Shown: positions 21,646-35,774, counted from the stretch's first letter. The stretch is DNA of 64,000 bases from Diphasiastrum complanatum (GCA_029204225.1 CM055100.1:63061141-63125140), one strand, 5' to 3'. Translations and numbers: made by a program. The notes: generated by a model from the letters alone, not told the origin.

Positions 21646-21891
21646 CTTCACGCAACAACAGGAAAAGAGCGCATTCTCAACCTCCCCTGGTCATGACAGC
21701 AAAACCAGCCCTAACTCGTGCAATTTAACTTACAAAGGTGCCAGCCACTCCCTCTAACTAAGCACCCTAATCTACCATTTGTGCATCTCACAGAAAATAG
21801 TGATGGATCAGATGACATAGGCAAGATTTGGGAAGCAGGAGGAGAGAGCGTGATCGATCCACAGCCATCACGTCGCTGCTGCTGCTGCTGC

Positions 21892-21932
<41 letters not shown>

Positions 21933-22010
21933 AAAAGAGAGAAAATGGACTAAAGGAAAACTAATAGACGGAGAGAGCTCAAAACATAGGCCGGATTTGA
22001 AACATGGTTT
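21646..22010 (-). promoter_or_regulatory. HUB 5' leader and proximal promoter region
   Basis: Directly upstream of the ATG. On the plus strand it contains (GCT)n at about 21875-21895 followed by (GA)n to 21930, that is, a pyrimidine tract on the coding strand, common in plant 5' leaders. I could not pick a TATA box with confidence. Confidence 0.45.
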
Positions 22011-22510
22011 CATGTCCGCGAGGGAGGGAGGGGGGCGGGGGCTTAGGGCGACTTTACATGCTCATCTCGGCATGTTGACGTTTACCAAGATCATGGATTG
22101 ATTAACGCGTGAGAGGGTTTTTGCATATTTCACCAGGATCAGCTCTTTGAGAGAATGGGACAACCCGCAACCTCTTTAGGTCTTATGTCTGCTCATTTTG
22201 ACACCTATAGGAATCATAGTTTTCTATTTTGTCATTCTGCACATTTAGTTGTGTTTTGCAACATAGATTGTAGCACTTGCAAAACTACTCTCATTCTGTG
22301 TGCAGAGTAATGTCTAGTATAATACACGACTTTTTGAACAGCAGCTCGACATTTGCGACATTCTACATAGAAACAAATCAGCCGAACTACTCGAAGGATG
22401 AATACCTTGACCTTCTGGCTAATCTTCATCTCCGGAGTATACCTTTTGTATATACACTCAAATGACATTTCAAACTATTTGAAGCAGCTCGAAGACCTGG
22501 CCATCTTCGG
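22011..22510. other. intergenic, no gene seen
   Basis: No supported ORF. A G-rich run GGGAGGGAGGGGGGCGGGGG occurs at 22022-22041. Confidence 0.4.
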
Positions 22511-22610
22511 CTACTTCAACGATCAACTAATCCAACTACTTCAACGATCAACTGGTCCGACTAATTCGACGATCGACTAGTCCGACTACTTCGACGATCG
22601 ACTGGCTGAT
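22511..22610. repeat. 25-bp tandem repeat, four units
   Basis: Units start at 22511, 22536, 22561 and 22586. The core is CTACTTCAACGATCAACT in units 1-2, and CTAATTCGACGATCGACT then CTACTTCGACGATCGACT in units 3-4. Units 1-2 carry CAACGATCAA where units 3-4 carry CGACGATCGA, a pattern of CpG/CpA transitions. Confidence 0.9.
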
Positions 22611-23400
22611 CTGATTGTTATATACATACGTGAGTGTACAGAAGTTGTGGTACATCAAATATTTCTTAAGTACATTCATGACCAATATATGGTTAAACTA
22701 AACTGGTCTTGTAATTATAGATCAGTTAAGTAATTTTTCTAATCACAAGTATGTTGTGTATATATACGTCCAGCTCGCATTTACTAAATGAGCAGAAGAT
22801 TGAGCATCGGATGTTACGCCGCATTCAGGTTGTAATTACTTTTTGTTCATGCTCCATATTGAGCAAATGCTCTTATGACAAGCATTCAGTGTAATATCAA
22901 CAACACCTTCTATTATCTATGTCTAACTTGGATATGTGTGTGTTGCGATTGATTGCACTCTACTAATTACTTGTCTCAGTTTGCTCACTCATTCTGATCA
23001 AATCACGGATGTCTTCGACTATAAGCTTGCAAAAAACTTGGTAAAGGTTTGTTTTTTTCAAAATAGAAGCTCAATGAAGGTACTAAATGAATATGATCAT
23101 TTTTGTGAAGGAAAGCCACATCTTTTAAAATAAGTATCAGTATCTTACTAAAAACTTTCAACTAATCTTTACCAACCCTCTTGAACATTTTCCATACAAT
23201 TTTTCACCTCCACTGAATCAAGTGAAGATATTTTGTGAAGAAAAGCCATATCTTTCAACAAAAATTTTACTATCTCTTGTTTAATTTTCACCTGTCCTCC
23301 TCAATATTCCTAGAACATATTTTGCCATCCAAAAAATAAGCAAATATTCATTATGTTGAAAAACCAGTCGCCAAGTTGAAAAGTTTCTCAGATACTGCAT
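22611..23400. other. intergenic, with a local duplication
   Basis: No coding signal. A segment near 23098 (TTTTGTGAAGGAAAGCC) recurs near 23230 (TTTTGTGAAGAAAAGCC), an imperfect duplication of roughly 130 bp. Confidence 0.4.
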
Positions 23401-23780
23401 ATAAACCTTCGCTGACCCTAAAGGAGCTATATAACAATATTTTCCATCTCCAATTATAAGGGAAAAAGTTGGTTCCCATAAAATATTTGCGCCAAAGATT
23501 AGTGCTATAGAATTGCCCATTTATGGTCATCAAAACCCTCACCAACTTTTAAAAAAATATCATTTATCAATATGAATCCTCGCCAGTATGTCCACATTTG
23601 AATTACACTATTTTTTACTTCTACTAAATCCAGCAAAGGTTAGTTGTACATAAAAATACCAGCGAAGGTTTTCAGTAATTCTAAATTTAAAAAAAAAAAA
23701 TCCTCGACAAACTATCCAACCTTCGCCAAGATGTTTTATCGCACCAGTAACCTTCACCCAACCCTCACCAGATATTTTTT
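23401..23780. repeat. cluster of AACCYTCGCCA-like motifs in both orientations
   Basis: About eight copies, for example AACCCTCACCAAC (23532), AATCCTCGCCAGTATG (23575), ACCAGCGAAGGTTTT (23658, reverse), AACCTTCGCCAAGATG (23718) and AACCCTCACCAGATA (23760). Such short motifs in both directions resemble the subterminal repeats of CACTA or other DNA transposons. No terminal inverted repeat was found. Confidence 0.5.
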
Positions 23781-23799
23781 CATCATTGTAAGTCTTTTG

Positions 23800-26700
23800 A
23801 GGACAAAATCCCGCAACTACACTGTCTGGAAGTCTACTTTTGATTGTTCCAAAATATCGAACCACTGAGACAAATCTATAAGTGGATTTTCTTGTGTCGA
23901 TATCACCTGCCCAATTTTGCATCTGTATATCCATGTAATGTGTGGATATTGGATGGATCAGTCTCTTCATAGCAGATGTAGAGGTCGATAGTAGCTCGAA
24001 CGTATATGACAATTTTTAACAAAGCCTTCGAGTGCATCATTCCAAGATTAGTCATATATTGGCTTAAAGAGATGACAACATATGCAAGATCATGCTTGGT
24101 GGAGATCATTGCATAAATGAGAGATTTGATAATAGACTGAAATGAATATCCCTTCATTTTTTCCTTTTTCTCTTAAGTTTGAGGCCATTGCTCTTTTGAT
24201 AGTTTAAGACCTAGATCCATAGGAGAATATACAATTTAGAAAGCATATTAAAGATATCTCTCTATTGAGTAATGTAGATGAGCTTATTATTTTTGTCTCT
24301 ATGGATTTGGATCATGAGACAGTAACGAGTTTCTCCTAGATCTGTCATCTTGAATTCTAGAGACAACATCCATCTTGGTATCCTTCATCAATTCAATGTT
24401 ATTGTTGAATAACAATGTATCATCCGCATACAATGTGGTGATGATAAAAGATTGTCAAATGGCCTTTAAATAGACATTGCAGTCTGCAAAGCTTGGTTCA
24501 AGCCTTGTTTAATAAGAAATGAATTGAGTCGATGGAACGATGCTCTTGAAGATTGTTTTAGACCATACAACACCTTATGAAATTTACATACTCGATCCTT
24601 GTTGCCATTGAGCACATAACCCTCTAGCCGGATCATATAGATATCCTCTTCGATAACTCCGTCGAGGAATGTAGTTTGTACATCTAGTTGATGTACCTCA
24701 AGGTTGGCTGCAACAACGAATGATAGCATCAATTTGATAGAGGAGTGTTTGACCACTGGGCTGAATGTTTCAAAGTAGTCAATATTGGAAATCTGTCCCT
24801 TTCCACTATTTAGGCCTTCCTTTTGTTGATATTGCTATCTAGTTTGCATTTGATCTTAAAGATCCATTTGCAATCGATAACCTTCCTATTTGTAGGCAAC
24901 TTAATTACGTTTTCGCGTGCTGGGGACTAATCCAGTGACAATCCATGTATTGTTTTTAATCAATGAGTCGTATTCTTTTTTCATAGCTATTTTTCACATA
25001 TTTTGATCTTTGATTGTGATTGGCTCCTGTGAAAGATAATGAGCATACTCATCAGTGAATAAAATAGGCTGCGTTTAAATTCGTGTCAATCTTTTGGGAG
25101 ATGCTTATGGCTGCAAAATTCGATGTTTTGCCAGTTGTGTCGGTTGCTCATGAGTTGCAGTTCTTGTTCTTCTTATGAGTCTGATTGTATAGGCTACCTA
25201 CTTGAAAGAATCAAAATTTTGTATTTCGATATTCATTTGTATTCGGGATAGGAACAATGAGTACAATATAGTTCTTGTTATTTAAATCGATAAACTGATC
25301 TTCAAGAAATGTAACACTTCAAAAAATGTAACATCCCTACTGGTAAAAATTTACAAGTAATAAGATTGTACAATCTATATATATCATTCAAAAAAAGATA
25401 GCCGACAAAAATAGTTTTGATAGAATGCTCGTCCAGTTCTAATCAAAATTAAGAACTAAAGAATGTTTAGACATTTTTGCAATAGATACACGATTCAAGT
25501 GCCCAAGTCTATGATGCCAAATCAATTCTTTATTAATCAAAACTAAGCTACTTAAAGCACGATCAGTTGCAAAGTAGCAATGAGTAAGAGGATATAAATA
25601 TCGTTGTCTTTTTTCAAGTGCAAGGACTCTCTTATCTTTATCGATAATTTTACAAGAATCTTATACAAACTCTACCTTATGTCCCAAATCAGTATTTATG
25701 CTGATAGACAACATATTAGTTACTAGATCTGGACTATACAATACTTCGAAAATGATTTTGGACTATCCATTCTAAAAATTCAGCTTGACAGTATCTCTAC
25801 CTTCAATGGTGTGCGAGCTCCGAGATGAAAAAAAAAAAATTGTACTGTAAGTCAAATAATTGTGGAACCATTCTTGATGGCTTGTCATGTGTTGCGTCGC
25901 TCCAAAATCGATAAACCATTCCTCTTGTTGATTGACATAGTGATGTTTCACCATGAATGCATTATGCTCATCATCTTTAAAATTTAATTTTGTTTCGACT
26001 ACTACATTGGCTTGCTGGTCTAGTTGTCTCGTCTTGTTGTTGTTGAATTTGAGGATACTCGACATTCATGGATCTTGTGACTTGCTCTTTTGCAATATTT
26101 ACAGAACATCTATTTATTGTTCTGAGTAGGTTGATGATTTTGATTCGAGCTTGGCTTCTACGACTACTTTTGATTCGGGCCGAATTGTTTGACCACCTTC
26201 TTATTCTTTGGTTGCTTCTTCAAGCCTCCCTTGGAGTAAAGAGTTTGTGATTCTTCGATGGAGGATGAGGATGCACCATTCCTTCGAATATCCTCCTACA
26301 ACAACATAGTTATGACTTTGGAGAAAGAAAGTTCCAGGTGGGTCAAAATGGCCATCACCCAGTTTTCATATGAAGGATGGTAGGCTAAGCAATAAGGTCA
26401 TGACAACATCTGAATCTTCAATGACTAAGCCTATTGCTGCCATTTACTCAAGCAAAGTCTTGAATTAATTGATGAGATTATGAAAATAATCACTTGTTGA
26501 CATTATGAGTGAGAAAAAATTATTCCTCATGAGTAGTTTTGAAGTGATGTCCCTCATTTCGTAGAGTGTGCTTAGAATGTCCCAAGCTTATTTAGAAGAG
26601 TGGCCTTTTCTAAAATGGCCAATTTGCGTGTCTGATATATTAAGGGTGATTAAGGCGAAAGCCTTACCATCCTTAAGCTTTCAATTATAAATGGATTTAA

Positions 26701-26975
26701 CACTTGGAATTAGTTTGACACTTGTGACTATCTCCCAAAGTTCCTTGGCCATTAGCACAACTTTCATTTTTGCATTTCCATAGATGGTAATTTAATCCAT
26801 TGAGTTTGTCTACCATTAGACCTTACTTCGATTGAGAATCCATGTGAAAATTTGGTTTTAGTAGACAAAATGTGACTTCTAGATAATTTAGTGAATGCCT
26901 AATATGTATCGAAACAAGAAATGTTTAGATACTATATGCTTTGATATCAAATTATTATTCTGATATCAGATTATA
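23800..26975 (-). pseudogene. Copia (element D), gag to RNase H, decayed and internally deleted
   Basis: Reading the minus strand from the right: gag remnants (about 26900-26100), protease with WFIDFGATQHMTSHQEWFHN (25860-26065), GAG-pre-integrase (IWHHRLGHLNRVSIAKMSKH near 25480-25560), RT (MWKIAMKKEYDSLIKNNTW near 24950; LEVHQLDVQTTFLDGVIEED, RVCKFHKVLYGLKQSSRA at 24466-24756), and RNase H (KHDLAYVVISLSQYM; NWAGDIDTRKSTYRFV near 23900). The integrase core is missing. The protease motif reads D-F-G instead of D-S-G. Stops and shifts are frequent. The primer site is at 26976-26987. Confidence 0.85.
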
Positions 26976-26987
26976 GCTCTGATACCA
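26939..26987 (-). other. Copia D primer binding site with two extra near-copies
   Basis: The plus strand shows GCTTTGATATCA (26939), CTGATATCAGA (26960) and GCTCTGATACCA (26976-26987) in a row. The last is the exact complement of the usual TGGTATCAGAGC site. The LTR would start at 26988 with TGATGAAAATT. Confidence 0.7.
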
Positions 26988-27346
26988 TGATGAAAATTGG
27001 AGAACTCCTCAGTTCATGAGCTATGTCTATCAAAATCGAGCTATCTTCAATAATTCAATGGTAGCTCTACTTAATCCAAGGTTCGAAGTTGAAAGGATTG
27101 AAACAATCAATTTTAGTCAATGCAAAAACATCTAAAACAAATCTGATTAAAAATATTACAATCGACATTCACTATCAGTCATAAATTAGATCAATCTACG
27201 AATTATGTATCTACAAAAGACCCGACTCAGATGAAACAAAAAATGTGCAACCAGCATGACAGTGTGCACTATAATAAATTTGTTTAGTTTAAAAGACTAT
27301 ACATGTTCGAATATTTGTAGATGTGTGATCTCTCTAAAACAATACT

Positions 27347-28059
<713 letters not shown>

Positions 28060-28460
28060 TTAATTCAAGAACTGACTATTGTCGATGAAGCACTCAGCCA
28101 GTCAAACTCTGATTTTTGGAGAGAAGCGATGGATAGAGAATATACCTTTATGATAAAAAAACCAAACATGGTCAATTGTCAAACTGCTTACCAGTAGCAA
28201 TTTGATTGATTGCAAATGGATCTTCGAGATTAAATCCAAAGCTGACGGGAGTATTGATTTCTCAACTAGTAGCAAGAAGATTTTTACCCTCCTATCGTAT
28301 GATGTTGCCACCAATCTTGAGGCATAGACAACCTATTTGAATAGAGTATCTGAAGAAGACATCTACATGATGTAGCTTAAGGGTTACGTGCTCAATGGTA
28401 AGGAAAATCATGTATTCAAATTTCAAAAGACACTTTATGGCTTGAAGCATTCTGATCGTA
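28060..28460 (+). pseudogene. Copia RT fragment
   Basis: Translation shows VDEALSQSNSDFWREAMDRE, then degraded sequence, then SEEDIYMM and LKGYVLNGKENHVFKFQKTL followed by YGLK. It matches the RT of element D (EEDIYMIRLEGYVLNGNKDR), so it is the same Copia family in the opposite orientation. It contains several stops and is truncated on both sides. Confidence 0.75.
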
Positions 28461-29204
<744 letters not shown>

Positions 29205-29492
29205 TGAAAACCTTCAAACCGTAGGCACACAAGGAAATTTTCTTCATGCAATAGTCTGGGCAGCATAAGGCTTCATCCAATTATAGTAAGGATATCCAAA
29301 ATGCTTCATCCAATCACATAAGATTGCCTCTGCATTGTCCACATAGGACTTATTCTTATAACCTACACCGGATAAAGGAAACAAAAAGAAAAACAAAGCT
29401 TAACCTCCAGCTTTGTCGAGGGTACAATATTGGTAGCTTAACCACCAGCTACACAAAGGAAAAGAGAAAATTGATATAAGTTAACTAACTAG

Positions 29493-30659
29493 TTAAGTGG
29501 ATACAAAAAACTGCGTGATATGGTGAGAAGTAGGTATTGGCCTCTGGTGAAGAGCCCTAGGCCTGGAAAAGTGAAGAGGACGTTGGAGCTTCGGTCGGCG
29601 TACTGGAATGTCTATCTCACTGTCAGAAGTCTCATCTCTATCCCTCTTTTGAAAAAAGTGTGTAATGTGTGACTGTCTATGATCCACATCAGAAGCATCC
29701 AATAAAAGAGAAGATCTCAAAGTAAACATCTCTCGTAGTAACAATCCAACACATCTCGCATATGAATAGGCAAGGAAAGAACCAAGTGTAAGTGGAGTAT
29801 CTCTATATAAGCAATGGTATCTGCCTCTGATCTCATAGTAGGCTAGACATCAAAAAATGAAGTGGAACTCATCATCGATCTCTTGTAATGAGCGGCACTG
29901 ACAAATCCGTAGCGTCCGAGGTGTGTCTGTGTATCTGCTTGTCTCAATAGCAAGCTGTTGAGAAGAGACCCTAAGCTGACCAATACTATAGCGTAGGCCG
30001 AAAGATAACGTTTGAGATAAATAACCTGGCCGAATGGGAAGTCCGAAAACATCAAGCTGAAGAAGATGAGTGTGATAGAGATGAAGCTTGACCTGTGATA
30101 GATTGGGGTGAGACCACACTGTGCAGATGTAAGCCCTGTAAATCTACTGGCAGAGAAATGCATGTGTCCCATTCAAGAGATCAGATATAGATAAACCCCA
30201 CCTACTCAAAAGGTTAGAAACACACTGAAACCATGAGGACTTAGGCTGCTGACTAGCCATAGTGTAAGAGGATGTAAACGCTGCAACCATGTATCTAGAT
30301 GAATCAAGCTCCGAGACTCTATGAATGAATGTAATAATCTAAAATATAGCCTCGACAATCAATGGTGGAGATGCAAACTCCGCAAAAATTATATAATGGA
30401 GAGCTGACTGCTTTGCACGGATCATCCGGCTAAGCATAAGAATCTGCATATGTAAAATATCACTCCAAGTATCTCTGGATAAGCCTGGACACCATGTCTC
30501 CACTGAATATAGAGCAACTGGAGAGACAATAGCAGAAAAAAGATGACAACGTGTATCAAGATCATGCACGTAGTAAATAGAGGAAGACCTCTCCATCTGG
30601 ACAAGAGCAGAGTGGCCCTTGCGGAGCCTAGTCAATGCAGCTGGTCTAGAAGTGAGCAA
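29493..30659 (-). pseudogene. LINE v ORF2 C-terminal part
   Basis: Shows [59 protein letters not shown] (homologous to [20 protein letters not shown] in copy iv) and GYLSQTLSFGLRYSIGQLRV. The zinc knuckle is partly eroded. The C-terminus keeps RQSHITHFFQKR (29652-29675) and ends HHITQFFVST, again two IT-x-F-F type motifs. Confidence 0.82.
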
Positions 30660-30865
30660 TGGACCAGTAAAAAGGACACCCAGGTATGTATAAGAGGCTA
30701 CTATCTCCAGTGGCTACCCATCATAGTAGAACACCGTGTCTCTCATATGCTGTCGATTGGTGTTGAAAACCATGACCTTGTCTTACCAATGTTCACCATC
30801 AAACCCTATGTCTGGAAGAAAGTGTATAAAGCATCAAGGTGCTGCTGAAGTCCCGATGCTGATCT

Positions 30866-31877
30866 CTATAGTAGTATCACATTATTTGCATATGGTAAAA
30901 TAGGAATAACCATATCTATTAACAGACAACCATCTCCACCCTCTTCCCTAATAATCCTCTCAAGATCGTCAATGTATAGAGCAAAGAGAGTAGGGGACAA
31001 AGGACATCCCTGCTTAACTTCCATTGTACTATAAATATAAGAGGACCATCCATCACCATCTCGAAAGTGAGCCAACACTCTCTCATAAAATGCGATGATA
31101 GCAGCAATGCTATCTTGAGAAAAGCCAAGTGATGCTAGTACACGTTGGAGTAACAAGTGTCTTGGAATACAATCAAAGGCTTTGCAGAAGTCCACCTCTA
31201 CTTCCCAAACTTATATCTAGCCAACCGTGAAGTAGCCAGCACGAAAACATGACTGGCCCATAGCATGTAACCCCTCTGTCTCTACCTGAGAGCTGATAAT
31301 AGACTGCCAAACTGATCCATATAGCTTGGCCATAGTATGATTGATCATAATAGTGCGGTAGTTGTCTACATTCAAAGGATCCCCGACTTTGAGGATAGGG
31401 TGTAAAAGGTCACCAAGATGTGGGAAGACCAAAAATGACAGATTGGTTAAAGATATGGGAAATGCACTGGGCAATAATGTAAGCGACTGGTTTTAAGAGG
31501 TCAACATCAGTGGCGTTATGGGTTTGACCATTTTTAATGGCGTTTTCAACCATGGACGGAGTGAAGAGGGTGAATTCTGAAGGTTGTGGGAAAAGAGAAA
31601 TGGAAAGAGAGTCTAATGTATAAAGTTTGGTAGCATAATTTATCCATGACTCTATACCAATAGGAGCCGATTTATAAGGGTTTTTTGAGAACATCGGCCA
31701 AATAAAGGTGGAGGATGGAGAGGCAATAGCATCGATAAGTTTATTCCCAAGGACTATAGATAGGCTGTTTTTTTTTTTTAGAGTCACTTTGTGATATTTC
31801 TTTTGCTTCAAGGCTACGGTGTGGGGAGAGTGGTACCTAGCGTAAACAACTTGTTTATGGAGTGAGAAACACTTCAT
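30866..31877 (-). pseudogene. LINE v reverse transcriptase
   Basis: KVGDPLNVDNYRTIMINHTM, DFCKAFDCIPRHLLLQRVL and MEVKQGCPLSPTLFALYIDD are clear RT blocks. The catalytic motif reads PYANNVILL: both aspartates of A-D-D are Asn, which would abolish polymerase activity. Both changes fit G-to-A transitions. Confidence 0.88.
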
Positions 31878-31972
31878 ATCATACCATCTGTTGTGGGTGC
31901 ATTTATGGGACGAAATTTTTTTCGAAGGATATGCAGTATGGGCAAACTGTAAAAGAGATTGAGATAAAACGA

Positions 31973-32913
31973 CTACTTGTGGTCAACTAAGGAGGTGAAG
32001 GGGAAGTCATCGAGAAAAGTAGCTAGGGACGTGGCGTAGATGGGAAAACCAGACGGAGAGAAAACATGGCAATGGTGATGGATGGGACGGTGTGTCGTGA
32101 CCATGGTAATAGGATGTCCAAGGGATAGAAGTAGGAGGGAGTGATCAGAGATGGTAGGAGGTATAATGTAAAAGGTATGAAGGAATGAGATCAAAGTCGG
32201 TGACCCAATGAAGTAGTCTACAACACTGTGTCCTCCTCCATGTGGGTGACATGTAAAATAAGATGATGAAGGCCAGCAAGGAAGGCCATTCAATATGGCT
32301 AAGGAATGGGCCTATGCTAGGCCAATCAGCTGCTCTCCAAAGTGGGTAGCCGAAGTATCTGCATCCTGTGAGGTCTTGTCCAATCCCATATATAATGTGT
32401 GAACTTGTAGAAAGTCACTCTCTGCATGAAACTCTGCCTGCATAATGCTCGCGTGAGTATTAAAATCCTCTCCTAAAAGAATAAGGCCTCATTGTGCAAG
32501 GCTGACTATATCTTCTGAGAGAGCCTGATAAGGATCAACACCAAAATTTGCAAAAGATGATGCTGCGATGCAAAATAACAGACCGCTAGAAAGAGGTCAT
32601 GAGACAGCCCCAAACAGTGACCAAATAACTGTAACCAAATATATTGTGCAAATGGTTTACTTTTGACTAGTTTAAAATGAGAACTAAAAACATATTTGGT
32701 GAGACATGCAACACCACATGAACCACGAGAGGTCTTCCCTCTCAAGAAGGGCCGATGTGCTGAGTGCCAACTGTAATCCTGTATGGATGGGACTGGTCGG
32801 TATAATGATTCATGAGTCTTTGTTAACAAAAGGATCTCACATTTCAGCATAAAAGAATGGGAACACCCCCCCCCCCCCCCAAGGAAAATGTAATAGTATG
32901 CCATTACATTCAA
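31973..32913 (-). pseudogene. LINE v APE-type endonuclease
   Basis: The N-terminal frame reads FMLKCEILLLTKTHESL, the LLLTxTH block of AP-endonuclease-like LINE domains, and GKTSRGSCGVACLTKYVFS. The C-terminal frame reads GGGHSVVDYFIGSPTLISFL and PTISDHSLLLLSLG, with the SDH motif. This domain nicks target DNA for target-primed reverse transcription. The frames are split. Confidence 0.78.
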
Positions 32914-32976
32914 AAAATCGATACGTAAAGGCTTAGGGGAACTCGTGTTGCTCCTATCCCCGGGAGCCCCAAATCC

Positions 32977-33572
32977 CTATTGTAGAATCTTATCAAAGAA
33001 TTTTGGCTTGTCTTCAATGAAAACCACCAGCTGATTTCTTGTATTTGCATTTTGAATTATTTGTTTCCTGGCTTGCCATTGCGTGTGTGTAAGGTCATCA
33101 TCCATAAAAATAAAGGTCCCTTTTAATTTGTCTTTAAGTCGTAAAGTTGCATTGTGGTAGTCCATAGAGCGAAACTTGATAAACAAGACATTAGTGTCGA
33201 ACTTAGTTCTCCAGGCTGTATCAAAGCCATCTGTGTTGTGTGCAAACTTAGTTAAAAGCAAGTATTTTGCCTCCTCAATGGGCTTATCCTCGTCGGGAAT
33301 CCCTCTAACTCACATATTGAGGGCTTTTTTAGTGCTGCCCACGTCTTCGTTTCTTCCACTTGTTTTTCCGGGCTAGATATTTTGTTCGAAGTCTCTTCCA
33401 AAACATTCTTTTGAGGTTTGAGTTGTGCATTTTCTTGTTCAAGCTGCTCCACCCTTTCTTGAAAACCAATGAGATCTCTACGAAGTTTGCCATTCTCGAT
33501 TTCAAGCTGGCTCATCATGCCTTTTAGTCCAAGAAGTTCTTGCCAAATAAAGCTAATTTCATAAGCAAACAT
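32977..33572 (-). pseudogene. LINE v ORF1
   Basis: A coiled-coil region (MSQLEIENGKLRRDLIGFQE, RVEQLEQENAQLKPQKN) is followed by a second frame with NTDGFDTAWRTKFDTNVLFI and LKGTFIFMDDDLTHTQWQAR, homologous to ORF1 of copy ii. A shift separates the two parts. Confidence 0.75.
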
Positions 33573-33987
33573 GCCTTCAACAAATTTGGAAGGGGTGTAA
33601 TCTGCCGTCGACGGTCAATTCAAAAAATATGAGTGAGAGGTCATTGGTATTATAGGTAAAGTAGTGGTTGAAGAAGGCAAGACCCCCCCCCCCCCTTCTC
33701 TAAAGATATAGTAGTAGTTCCCTTCACTGCCCCAGCAGGGACAACAAGTTTGATTGGGCCATCGTTGTCCCAGTAGGGAACAATGGATGAAGAAGCCTCC
33801 ATCTTCATCCATCACTGCCCCTGCTGGGACATCGATGGATGGAGGGGTTGGGACTAGGACAACGATGGATGGAGGAGCTGTCCCAGCTAGGGCAATAGCG
33901 ATGAGGGGAGATGTGGTAGTGTGGGAAGAGGGTGGGGCAGCCAACGCTGCCCCCCTGCCTTTTTGGTAGGCATAAGGGCGCTAGGAG

Positions 33988-34189
<202 letters not shown>

Positions 34190-34323
34190 CTGAGAGCTAA
34201 CCGAAATGCTTCATTTTGTCATGGCAACAAAAACTTTCAATTACCCAACCCGTGAATACATGGATCATTTTCTACACAGCCATTGTAGGTAGATCGATTC
34301 ATTCTATCAGGGCAACAAAAATT

Positions 34324-34428
<105 letters not shown>

Positions 34429-34554
34429 CGAATGGCATGGAAGGCTATAAAAAAGCAGGGTAAGGGTGTTGTTCCCCCACCCTACTTTTCTAGGTGTGAC
34501 ATAGGGAGAGTAGACTGGGCTATCAGCACCCTTGTATTCTCTATCTAAAATATC

Positions 34555-34557
<3 letters not shown>

Positions 34558-34606
<49 letters not shown>
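34558..34606. repeat. (TA)n microsatellite
   Basis: 49 bp of AT repeats, followed by an inverted pair GCCCGTTG/TTGACGGGC at about 34619-34634. Confidence 0.95.
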
Positions 34607-34607
<1 letters not shown>

Positions 34608-35774
34608 TAGTAAAAAGTGCCCGTTGTTGACGGGCAATGGAGGCCGATCTAGGTTGCGGTTGATGATTTGGATGATGGCCGATCTCGCACATCTCGCATC
34701 TCAAATATCTAACATTCCATTTAGAGAATTAAGCCAAGTGCTAGGGGATAGTAATCCACCTTAAAATATTTGTCATAGAGGATAAATGCATAATCGAACA
34801 TTTGTATAACCTATGCTTTGAAACATCTTAACAAATAAAGGAGAGATGGAAGAATGATTTACATTCAAAGAATTCTTGAAAATACATTCTAAGCAATACA
34901 CGTCATTTGGATAAAGATAAAATACATTTTTGAGTACCTGTAAATAAAAAGAGTTTCAAAACATCGTAGAAATGTCATCACTTAAATCTACTACCATTAC
35001 CTGGCTATACACCAGGCTATCTAAAACTGCCTCAAAGGCAGACACACTAATAGTGCTGCTATTCTTATAAACATATCTCAAATCACTAAGTAGCAAATCT
35101 ACATCTAAGAGCAAACGAAATATCTATGGAGATGCGGCAATGATGCTCTCTTCACTAATCAAATAACAAATATATAGCTCTAACAACCACATGGCTATGC
35201 TGCAAAAGATATGCTCTCCATAGCCGAGCAGTTCCTTAAACTTCACATAAAATCGATGATGATCCACCATCAAGTTCACCATCTGCACAAACACACAGGT
35301 GGCCAACTGTTATTAGATGAGACAAATCATAACATCAACATTCAACATTGTCGAATTAACACTTACAAAAAATTTAAATCCAAACAAATAAATAGAGTCT
35401 AGTAATGTGTGTTAGCACACTATTTTCATTGTTCTTCCGACTTGAATATCTTCTTTACATGACGAGCATCCGAAATGAAGGTAAAAGAAATTATACATTC
35501 AAGAAAATATCAGATGTTATGATATGTTCAAGAAAATATATCAGATGCTTAATTAACATATCTGCAAAGTGGCTGTGAATTTGCAAAGCGGATTATATCT
35601 CTAGTTGTGCCTACTATACTATTTCTAGATACCTTTTTTTAGGTGTTTGCTTGAATGAGCTATGCCCCACTGGTATTCAAATTAGAACATAGATGGTTTT
35701 GCAAGAGTCATTACAACCTTGAGAAGCGTTGGAGTTTATTAGTTAATGTTGCTGATCCCTTTCTTTATTTGTAG
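34607..35774. other. intergenic; one weak minus-strand exon candidate
   Basis: On the minus strand at 35287-35130 an acceptor-like TTTGTGCAG precedes MVNLMVDHHRFYVKFKELLG then YGEHIFCSIAMWLLELY. The composition looks protein-like but I do not recognise it. Nothing else is supported. Confidence 0.25.
35480..35560. repeat. 81-bp direct repeat, copy 1
   Basis: Begins GTAAAAGAAATTATACATTC. It recurs at 36160-36240 with about two mismatches. Inside, TTCAAGAAAATAT..CAGATG occurs twice. The two copies flank the exon-like segment at 35775-35976. Confidence 0.9.

Noticed and set aside
22511-22610. CRISPR-like repeat array
   Set aside because: Units are directly adjacent with no unique spacers, and this is a plant nuclear sequence.
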